64,000 nt of DNA from Lanius collurio (lineage: Eukaryota; Chordata; Aves; Passeriformes; Laniidae): assembly GCA_020086605.1 (NCBI GenBank), contig JACBWW010000004.1:22676553-22740552 (forward strand), in the 5' to 3' direction. Position 1 is the stretch's first letter. Every line of letters starts with the position of its first letter. Shown here piece after piece: positions 54,686 through 64,000 of the stretch. A model generated the notes under the pieces. That model was not told the origin of the DNA. It worked only from the letters and a program-made list of their open reading frames with translations, and ran no database searches. Both the position numbers and the translations under genes were made by a program.

Positions 54686-56741
54686 ATGTAAATATATGGT
54701 GTACTTGTGTATTCATTAATATGTTAGTTTTCCAAAATGAAAGCCACTCTTCTGAGAACAAAATGTTGATTGGAGTAAATCAGAATGATACCTACTTTTT
54801 ATTTTTAGCATGTTTGTTCTTTTAAGCACTCATGGTCATAATATGCTTGAATAGTTAAGATTTTACACAGTGTGTAAATGAATCCACTCATAAGTGAAAG
54901 TTTTGAAAACCTTAAGGTTTAAAAGAGAGGAAGGAATTTATAAGTACACACAACAATTATCATGTTTTCCTCTCAATTAGAATATTAAACTTATTAGACT
55001 TGACATACTAAAAGGACACTATTGCAAATTATGTAGCCCTGGTGTTAGATGCAGTACCATCTACGAACCATAATTATGTACTTATGCTACTGATTATCAT
55101 TAGTCTAAAGCTACTTGGAAATTAAGGTTAACATTATGAATCTGTATTTTTAATTGAAAAGCTGCATAAATGAGTAAGGTGCTTAAGTTCTGCAAGCTAC
55201 AGCAACAAATGTTTACGGATTAATCATAATTCTCAGCAGGTTGTTTCAGAAATTACTTAGGCCAAGACAGAAAATTTTGAGGAAAGCTGGCCTTAATTCT
55301 GATCTCTTTTTTTTGAAATTTCGGTTAAAAAAATTGTGTGAGCATCCTGGTATACTCTCTATAGCCATTCACTGCACTGTACAGTCAAAATGTAGCAAAA
55401 AATTTGCAATTTGAAAACATTTTAAATCATATGATTGTGTTGTTTCCTGATACATTCTTATACGCTGTACCTGTTTTGCAAAGCTATATATTTCAAAACA
55501 GTTGAAAGCAGTGAAATTAACCATGGAGAAATGCAATAAGTGTCATCTGTACTGCAGGCTATACTTCTCTAAGAACTTACAAACATTGGTGTCCCCGTGG
55601 TGGTGATTCAGAACATCACACATGCACACACAAAGAAAATATATTTACAATAGGTAAAGGGATGTGCGTTAGCCTAAAGAAATTAAATAGTTTTCTTATC
55701 TCACTTTCATTTCATGAAATCATAGTATCATTTACCAGATTTTCAGAAATGCTTTTGCAGACGGCTTCTATGTGTCTTTTGTTCTTTTCCATTGAATGTA
55801 TTTCCATTCCCGCCCCCTGGCCCGCTTTGTATAAGCAGCATAAGCTTTGTCAGTTCTCATGTACCAGATCTGTCCTTTGGACTCAGTTCTTCTGCAGTAC
55901 TTGTGAGATAAGTTTTATGACAGTTTATATGGTGATGCCAATCAAACCATGCACTTTGGAATGAACGTCTTTCATGTTCCTACAGTCTGTGTGAATATAC
56001 TGAAAAACCTCACCCTTGTTCATAAAAGTGTATCATTCTTTAGTAATATCGATGTGTTACTTCTATCACTGCTAACAAAATATGATCTGTTATATCTATC
56101 AGTTCTTTAAATAGGACTAAAATAAATGTATTTTTACCCCTAATTACCATGTAGAGTCAGAGCAGTTGAGAGAGTAATTATTGGAGATCTTTGATAGATG
56201 TAATTATCAAACTGAGGTGTTTCTTATTTTTTTGTTGATGTTGTGTGCACCTAATAGGAGACACAGCATGTAAGCCTGCTTTCTGGAAAATTACACTTAT
56301 AAAATGAATAAGTTATGCCCTATCTTATGCAATTTTGTCATTTAAAAATTTTTGACACAGGATAATGTGGAATCATGAAAAATGTACCTATACTTTAATT
56401 ATCCTTGCATAAGGAACCATCATGCACAGAAAAGTGTCAGTTTGGATATAAATATTTTCATCAGCCAATAAAGCATTTCATTTGAACTGAAAATTGAATG
56501 GGGACTATATTTGATTAAAGCTTTAAGCATCTACCTCAAAAGAATAAAATCTTCTTCTGTTTCTTAACTTAGTAGTGTAAAACTCATCAAAAGAAATTAT
56601 AAAAACAAAGTAGAACTAGGAGGATACAATGCAACCTGGATTTTTATGTCTCAGATCAAATGCAGTTCTTCTGCATGTATTCTATAACAAGGAATGAGAG
56701 CATAATATGATCCCACATTCATGCTTGCTTCTAAAATAACA

Positions 56742-56809
56742 TTTTTTTCTGTCTTTTTCTTCCCCTTAATTCTTTGTTCTGTTTTTTCTTCTTTCCAACT
56801 TCTTGTCAG
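56742..56809 (+). promoter_or_regulatory. PRKD1: Extended polypyrimidine tract and acceptor of the PRKD1 microexon
   Basis: Nearly 70 nt of T/C-rich sequence, with several TCTT cores and very few purines, run into TTGTCAG. Repeated UCUU elements are the preferred sites of PTB proteins, which typically repress neuronal and muscle microexons. A TGCATG hexamer, the RBFOX consensus, lies about 130 nt upstream of the microexon at 56672-56677. GCATG pentamers lie downstream at 57035-57039 and 57088-57092. The motifs are seen directly; the regulation is inferred. Confidence 0.6.
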
Positions 56810-56833
56810 TCTCCTGTCAGCCCTGGCTATGAG
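56810..56833 (+). CDS. PRKD1: PRKD1 24-nt microexon encoding SPVSPGYE
   Basis: Exactly 24 nt lie between TTGTCAG and a near-consensus donor GAG|GTATGT. Read in phase 0, as left by the preceding exon, it encodes SPVSPGYE. From memory, the longer human PRKD1 isoform (920 versus 912 residues) carries SPVSPGFE at the same place, between the DEPLL and QKSPSESF segments, which would make this an orthologous cassette with one Phe-to-Tyr change. Both ends are phase 0, so skipping or inclusion keeps the frame. It sits in the linker between the 14-3-3 serines and C1b and adds two Ser-Pro motifs, potential proline-directed phosphosites. It is too short for standard gene finders. Read-through of its donor reaches a stop after about 15 codons. 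Confidence 0.88.
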
Positions 56834-57553
56834 GTATGTACTGAATTTACTCTGAACCATGCTATCAGCAACTTTCTCTTTTAGGATTATCAGTATGAAT
56901 TTGTAGGCATACAGGAATTAAATCAGATTAGTAAAGTCCAGATTTCAAAGGGAGGATCATAATTCTTAGACTAAACAGTAAAACTAGTGAACATAAAAAT
57001 ATTCTAATACAAGAGTGACTTTTTCATTTCTTAGGCATGATAGAGGTCATCGGTTAGACTGAAGCCCTGTTTTATACTGATAGTAAGGCATGGGAAAAAA
57101 AATTACCTTTATTTCTGGACTTGGGAATTTGCTGGAGTAATATAGAAAATAAAAATTTTATTTTTAAGCTGAACAAACCTCACATTCAAGCGCTCACCAG
57201 CAATAAACTTCTGATACATATTACCATTAGTGGTAAGTCTTTCTTTCAGACTATGGTTGAATTAAAAATAACCCAGTCTAGGATTCTGTATTTCTGTGGA
57301 AATAGCCATGAGCAGTGTACAAATAAGTTACGGCTCTATGTGAAAAAAATTCACATCTAAATAAGAAAACAATATTATTTTTTAAGTGGGTTATTCATGT
57401 CAAAGGTTGTTCTCTTTGACTTTCAGTATGGATTTTCCAAAGAAGTTTGGTTTATGTTTAAAGTTTCAAAGCTTTTGAAACTAAGAAATATTGGCATCTT
57501 TCCCTCGCAACATGTATTTGGGATGCAGCCAGAAAGAGCAGGCTTTGCAAATG

Positions 57554-57584
57554 TTAGAAATATTACATTTTAGAAATATTACAT
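57554..57584 (+). repeat. Short tandem duplication (16-bp period)
   Basis: TTAGAAATATTACAT occurs twice in a row, offset by 16 bp. This is a minor local duplication. Confidence 0.9.
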
Positions 57585-57675
57585 AGCTAGACTGAGGAAT
57601 ACTTAGTTATGCTAAAATGAAGATTTCCATGGCCAAGCATCTCTCTCTTTGAAAGAAATACCTTTATTTCCTATA

Positions 57676-57790
57676 ACCATAGAATGGTTTAGATTGGAAG
57701 GAACCTTAAAGATCATCTGGTTCCAACTCCCTTCCATGGTCAGGGTCATCTTCCACTCGACCAGTTGCTCAAAGCCCACTGAACACTTTA
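57676..57790 (-). mobile_element. CR1 LINE 3' end fragment, well preserved
   Basis: CATAGAATGGTTTAGATTGG, AAGGAACCTTAAAGATCATC, TGGTTCCAACTCCC and CCAGTTGCTCAAAGCCC are close to the avian CR1 tail consensus (complement), so this is one of the youngest-looking CR1 copies here. Confidence 0.93.
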
Positions 57791-60700
57791 GGGATGAGTT
57801 TTGTATTTCTTCCTAAAATGCATACATTCTTACTGTGTGCCTCAGAATTCCAGCTCCATAGAATATTCATAAAGCAGTACAAACAGGTATATATAAAGCA
57901 CAGTTTTTGTAATATCTAATATGATTTTATTCAAATTATGGTGCTGTCTGAAAAATGATTAATCCACTGATCTGGATGATTACCCTGAAGTAGCAGTAAT
58001 TAAAGGTAGTAGTGGAAAAAAAAAGGTATTTGGTGGAAAAACAAAATCATATTTCTCTTGTGAAGAGAAAATATGTTAGCTATCAATGGTTTTGCTTCAA
58101 AATACAGTCATATGACACAATAGAATTTTATTTCTATTTTTTATATATGTTTCTATTTTTTTGGTAAGTTTTATTTGTTTTCTAGAAGCAATGAATGTTG
58201 ATATAGTCAGGTGATTTTATAGACACATTGGAAGTGATTTTTCAGAAAAAGTCTAGCTGAGCTTTGCTTTTAAAATAGGAATGATGTGTCTCATGGGGCA
58301 TAGGTAAGTGATATGTTACATATTATCTTTGCTTTCTGATGAAGAATCAGGAATTAGAGTTATTTTTTGCTAAATAATTTAAAATTTAAAATGTAATTAT
58401 TTTTAGTTAAAAAGACTGTGTATCACTGATGGAATACAAAGCACCAGGTGTTGCTTGCCTCTGTAGATTTGTTATAAGCAGAGCTGGCTTGAGGGTTTTT
58501 TGCTATATATAGAAGAGTGATTCTGCAGAACTAGGACAGTAGGCTCTTTGGGAGGGAATTGTCTTGAGTTGTAGGTGGCCATTTTCTCTTTCTTCCCTCA
58601 CACCCAACACTTAATAGAGATGCCCTTTTGTCTTAGCCCACTGAAATAAGGAGTCCTTGTTTCCAGTGACTATTCAGAAATACCCACTCTAAGAAGCCTT
58701 TGTTTTCCATACTCCTTCAGAAGATGCATCTCCTTTTCCTAGTTTAGTCCCTGTAGAGTCTTGTATGTCTCCCCAGCTCACTGAACTGGAAAAAAAAGGG
58801 CCCTTGAGGGAGGGATTAAAGAAGAGCTGGGGTGTTGCAGCTGAGAGCATTTTGGTGCCTTAAACCATTTCTAATTGCAAGTCCTTTTCTAATGGCTGAA
58901 GTAGAGTTCATTAGACCGAAGATCCTCGGAGGCAGAATTAATATTTTCTTTTGAAGGCACTTGAGTTGACTGTGAATTAATACAGTTCTGTTATATTTTA
59001 CTCTTGTCACCCTCAAGTTATCTTTCCATGCTCCAGTGATACATGCTGCACATTCCTCTCTGTCTTAATGGGAACTTGCTTTCAGTGTGCTCATATGTTT
59101 AATAAAAACCCCTGTGCTCTTTTGGGTAGTGCTCCTGAAATTTGCTCCAAAAGCTAGAGTTTATTTAAAAATAATAGAAGGTAAAGTAGAGGCTTTGAGT
59201 AATTTAACCAGTCCTAAGTAATATTCACATTGATCTAGTGCCAGATCCACCAGGTGAATATAGGGTCATGCACTAAACAGAGCTAAGAATTGAGAACTTA
59301 GTCAATCTGACGCTGAAAGTTGAATATATAAATAGGAATTTAAGTTATTTGCACAATCTTTTATGTATTTTTTTTACTTTTCTTGCCTTTTTACAATAAT
59401 TTAAAATAGTAAAACATACTAAGGTTCAAAATCAAAAAGTATTTTAAATGTAGTTCTCTTTTCTTAAAGTGTTGCATTGTCTGTGATATTCAAAGTTCAG
59501 CTGAACCCCAGATTAAACAATTTTAGGATACAGAAGGCAAATTTTAACTGGCTCACTTTGCACGCTGCTGTGCCATAAAGTAATGTTAGTCCTAGTACTA
59601 TCTGCCATGCACTGACTGCTGTAGAAGTGTAACTAATGCAAACTACATTAGGGTTTTTCTGACCTAATATGATAGTTTGCCCCGGTATGATAGTTTCAGA
59701 GGTTCATTACAACTAGATAAGATATAGAAGATGATCAAGCCTATAATTTCAAGTTGCACATGTATATTTAGGAAACCACTAAGTATTGCATCAGTTGTGC
59801 ACCTAATATTTCCTAAGTATCTTGAAAGATAGGTAGAACAGAAAATGCTGAACAGCTTAAGATGTACATGTTCTGAAATTTCATATGTGCTGTGTCTGCT
59901 GATGTTTTTGAGTGCAATTGTTAGTGATCCCAGAGCTTTTATGAGTATTTCATTTTTCGACTTGGAAGAGGAGAGAGGTTCAGGTTGGTTTTGTCATCAG
60001 GTAATTGCCACTTGTTCTTAAATGACCTATTTGTTGTCTGCTAAGTCATCATGGCTTAAACTGGGACTTTATAGAAGCTCTGTGACTGTAACAGTAGGAA
60101 TTCTTTAGGAGTGTGTGGTACCTCTAGGGAAAATTAGGAGCTAAGTTCTTGTAGTTTCTGAGTAGTAGCAAAAGGGTTTGCGCACCTTGAAAATTGTCAC
60201 ATGCTGCAGCTCACATTTTACTTTCCTGCAATATCTCTGATACCATTCATGATCATTTGGGGTATTGTGAATTGGTACAAGATCCCAAAATGTTATTTGC
60301 ATTTTGAGGAATGACAGCAATCAATGCAACCTTTTATCTCCTCTTACACAGCCCAGGGGTGTTCCGTGGTGCTTTCTCTCTCTTCTGATATATAGTCTTG
60401 TTTTTCTATATTGGTAACTTAATATGGCCCCCAAACTTACTTCAAGCCTCACCAGGTAGGTTTGTCTAGATCTCCTCTGTCCAGTGCCAAAACTTTCCAA
60501 ACCAGTGTCTGTGGTTAAGCCTAAAGACCTGCTGGTTGTCCCTGTCTTGGTAAGGATGGTGTGTAGATAGTGTCAGATGGGACACATTTGTATAGAGACT
60601 GGGGAAAAAAATAAAAAAGGCAAGATTCATATATGATGGGATGAATATGAAGGGTTTTGTCTTGAATTATAATTTGGCTATGATACCTTTGTATCATCAT

Positions 60701-62656
60701 GTGTGCTTCCCCCCCCAACCCTTTTTATTTTTCTTAGCTTTATTCAGAAGGCATAACAAAGCTGCCTGCCAGGTTTCTCTTCTGATGTGGGTATTCTAAT
60801 ACTGCAGGATACTTTCATGAAAATAACTTACTAATTAATATACTTAAAATTATGAAGTACATGATACAAGATCAAACTAAATGTAATATTTTTGAAGAAG
60901 CTTGTGTCTGGAAGATACTGGAAAAAAAGCTTTGTGGTATGTAAGTCCTACTGTGACTGCTGGTACTAGCAAATCGAAAAAGAAAGGGCTTTTTTGGGGG
61001 GAATTCCCTGGTTCTGAGGAGTCAGCATAGTCTCACAATGCCTGCTGAAACCCAGTAATCTTCTCTTGCTACTTTCCAAAATAAGGCAGGTTACAGACAG
61101 AGCATTCAAACCACTGTCTGCTGCTATTGATGTCTGAGTAGAAGAACGGCATACATAATAATTTCCATCTGTGGATAGTTTAATATTAACAGCTTGTACT
61201 GAAGTCAGTTCTTTGATGTGTTTACACATGAGAAAGTGAAATGTTTTTCAGACCATAGCTATCTAACTGTGGTGCTTGTAGGATTAAATCATACACTTGA
61301 CTTAAAGAGAGGAGTGCAAGAAGCCTTGAAAGACAACACAGTTGATTGCAGTCTAAGTGTGGTATTTCAGTATATTTAACTGAAGATTTGTTTCTTTGAA
61401 TTCACTTAATTACAGTCACATAGTTTAATTTGTAGAAGAAAGTCAACATTTGCATTGCATTAGAGACAGAGTTCCTGTGGTTACATAGATATCTAGCACC
61501 TCACTTGACAGTAGTTTCCTGTGAAGAAATTGTGTATGAACATATTAAGGCTTTATCCTCCCAGGAAGGAAATGCATGTTTCAACAAGTCTGTTTCAACA
61601 CCAAAAATGAAACTTCATGCAAACAGTTACTGCTGTTTGGTTTTTTAAAATACACATCACTTTTTTCTGTTGTCCAAGTAAATAAAACCCCCTAGATGAT
61701 AATAGTTTATTCTTTTGTTAAGGTGAGCATTTCAAAATTGTAGGAATACTTTTGTTATTTCTAATTCAATATCTCAGTGTAAAGTAGAGGAATAATGTTG
61801 CAACACTTCTTAGATACTGAGCCTACAAAAGGTTAGCACTTCTTGGTGTAAGTTTTAAAAAAAAAAAAATAGGAGAGTATAGGTTGTGTAGCCTGCTCTC
61901 TTCTGAGTGAAGGTTACTGGTTTGAGCATGTTTCTGCAAGCATGACTGCCAAAATGGAAGTAGTTGCTTTCTGACTCTTAGAGAACCTTAAGCTTTTTGG
62001 TCAAGTTTTGTCAGAATCCCTGGGACATTTTTAGTGGAACTGTCAAAACCTTTTCAAAGAAATAAGGCGAACAGCAGTCTCTTTTATGTTTTAGACTGGC
62101 AGCTGGGTTTCAGAGCTGGTCCTTGTCCTTCCCAAGAGGCCATCTCTGTGTCCAAGCAGTCAGCTTTTATCGCTGCCCACTAGTCCCTTCAGCATCTCCC
62201 TACAGTTTCTTTGATTTCTATGCCTGGGAATAATAGATAGATGTGAATGCCACAAGACAGTTAAACTCATCCAGGTAGTAAGAACAGCTGAATCCATTGG
62301 TGGAGAATCAGTATTTGTTTCATTTTCTTAATTGCATTTTGCTGTGTGTTCGGACAAGTTAGAAAAGACAGGAAAGGTCTGCTGAGCTATGTTTACCTTT
62401 GGGGGACTGTCTTCTTCCTGCAATGACTATACAATGATTTTATATTTCTGGCTAATGTTGACAAACTGTTGTGTCTTCTAAAAGATTTCAGCAAAGCTTA
62501 CTGGAACTTACATGAGGGGCTTCAGTACATTCAAAAAAATTCACAGGAATTGAACAAGAAAGAGAAACAAGGCATCAGTTAAATGGAAGTCATGAGGAAT
62601 GCCCATGTTGCAGAAAGATTGGCACATCTGCCTTCTTGGAATTGAAAAACCAAACC

Positions 62657-62677
62657 TTTTTTTTTTTTTTTTTTTTT
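62657..62677 (+). repeat. Poly(T) run, 21 nt
   Basis: This is an uninterrupted T run in intron 5. It could be an A-tail of a minus-strand retrocopy, but the sequence to its right shows no poly(A) signal or recognisable gene, so simple sequence is the safer reading. Confidence 0.95.
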
Positions 62678-64000
62678 CAAAATAAGGGTAGTCAAACTAT
62701 TAGATATTCTCACAGTTAAAGCATAATTGAAATATCTGGATGTGATCAGTGTCGCTGGCTTGATTGGACAGTTGAGTATCTGCACACGTTTCTTGGTGTT
62801 TGTTGTCACTTAGAAAATCATACTCTTGAGGTGTTAAAGTATAGATTACCCTGCTGGGATGGTTGTTTAGTTTAAAAGCAGTGCTGTTTAAAATACTATT
62901 TAGTATTTGGAGCTGTGAGGCTGTTGGTTTCCATCGTATAATCTGGTTAAGCAATCATTTCCTGGGAAGTTTCCAGACCTGCTGAGTCAGTAGTCTGGCT
63001 GGCTACCAGGAAAAACTCATTTATCTTTCTAGCAAACCAGGCATGCCAGCTGAAGGGGAAGGTGCTTTGTGGAAGAGATTATTGCATTTCCAGTGAAAAT
63101 AGGATAGTTCCTGGTTTCCTATGCTTTCAGGGGCTTGATATTGTGGTATATCTGATTCTGGGAATGTTGGAAGTTAGAGTTGAGGCATCTTGACAGGGCT
63201 TTTGGACAATATTGGGAGGAGAAGCTTATCTGACAAGAGGGAGGAGGTTCTCCTCCGAATCTGTCAGTCATCAGAGGGATGTTGAAGATGCTCGAGCTGC
63301 TGCTGCCAGGAGTTATTTGTCACCAGCTTCCCTTACCCTGCTACCTCTGAGCAGGACCCAGGGGGCACATTGCCTCTGGCTGGAAGAGGACGGGAGTGGA
63401 GTCAGGCATATCAGGCCAGGGCATGCAGGAGCAAGACCAGATCCATGAATTCTCATTTCTTTTCTAGTATGGGAGAAGGGGAAACTCAGCTTTACCTCTT
63501 GACCTGGAGGCACTGTAAGTTGAGAATTGCTGGTACATTACATGGTGTGCAACGCTGCTGGCATGTAGCAGCCCAGCTCTTGTAGAACGGCAAAGACAGG
63601 CTGAAATACTTTTCTCTGTAAATTGGACATGAAGACTGACGTCTTACAGTAGGTTTTCCATTGTTTTATCATTTGTTTAGTATCTGTTACTGCTTTAGCT
63701 GTAGAGAACACTTATGAATTACTAAGAGAAACTTAGCTAATTGTCTGCTCTGGAACACAACTCGGCAGCTGTGTGAAATGACACTTGAAGTGAATATTTC
63801 AGAAATTATAACTGTGCAATGACCAATACAAGTTTTGAGAAAAATACCCTACCAGACAACATGATAAAAGCTTTGTTGGCGGTAACTCTGTTTGATCAAG
63901 GTTGATGGTATGATGAGTAACTGTTTCAGGGTTATCTCAGAAACAATCAACTCAAGGTCAAGCATCTAGAATTCACTTTTTGTTCAACTTGACATTTTCA

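Larger units (their letters stand above)
54058..56809 (+). other. PRKD1: PRKD1 intron 4 (2.75 kb, phase 0)
   Basis: The donor is GTATGA, directly followed by an in-frame stop. The intron ends in an unusually long pyrimidine tract before the microexon. A TG/TA-rich low-complexity run lies at about 54598-54685. The remainder is AT-rich unique sequence with no other exon that I can see. Confidence 0.85.
56834..64000 (+). other. PRKD1: PRKD1 intron 5 (5' part; continues beyond window)
   Basis: The intron starts at GTATGT. The next expected exon begins QKSPSESF and continues into C1b; I do not find it before 64000. Contents I can identify: a CR1 3' tail on the minus strand (57676-57790), a 16-bp-period direct repeat (57554-57584) and a run of 21 T (62657-62677). 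The segment 63200-63600 is GC-richer than its surroundings without a recognisable element. The other stretches show nothing I can name. Confidence 0.8.

Noticed and set aside
62579..62954. Possible minus-strand retrocopy next to the poly(T) run
   Set aside because: No poly(A) signal beside the tract and no recognisable protein; processed pseudogenes are also uncommon in birds.
56834..64000. Search for the next PRKD1 exon (QKSPSESF onward)
   Set aside because: I found no in-frame match with splice sites; it presumably lies beyond the window.

Overview
This window is vertebrate nuclear DNA, almost certainly from a bird. It is AT-rich, intron-dominated and has very low coding density. It is littered with CR1 LINE tails of the avian type and carries two LTR-like insertions. 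One of these belongs to an LTR type I associate with neoavian, especially passerine, genomes. There is no sign of bacterial or plasmid architecture, operons or CRISPR.

The only gene I can support is PRKD1 (serine/threonine protein kinase D1, PKD1/PKCmu), on the + strand. The window holds the 3' part of the very long first intron, then three ordinary coding exons and one 24-nt microexon: 37317-37455, 53084-53215, 53897-54057 and 56810-56833. Splice phases join without a frame break. Together they encode residues 89-232 in human numbering: the end of the N-terminal ubiquitin-like region with the Tyr95 phosphosite, the whole C1a diacylglycerol-binding zinc finger, and the start of the C1a-C1b linker with the 14-3-3 serines. 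The microexon adds the octapeptide SPVSPGYE. Exon 1, C1b, the PH domain and the kinase domain lie outside the window.

Layout: 1-37316 is intron 1 (upstream end outside), with CR1 fragments at about 3678, 13410, 16585, 23520 and 36903, a solo LTR nested in the first CR1, a GC-richer unidentified block at 34380-35010, simple repeats and two near-perfect short hairpins. 37456-53083 is intron 2 (15.6 kb), with an LTR-like block and several CR1 pieces including reverse-transcriptase remnants. 53216-53896 is a short intron with a CTAT microsatellite. 54058-56809 precedes the microexon and ends in an exceptionally long pyrimidine tract. 56834-64000 is the start of the following intron, with one CR1 tail; the next exon is not in the window.

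I found no convincing undescribed system. The observations most worth following are the in-frame microexon with its flanking splicing signals, the nested LTR/CR1 structure with a 45-bp tandem array, and the two sharp hairpins. Family assignments of repeats come from recognition of consensus motifs by eye, not from a database search.
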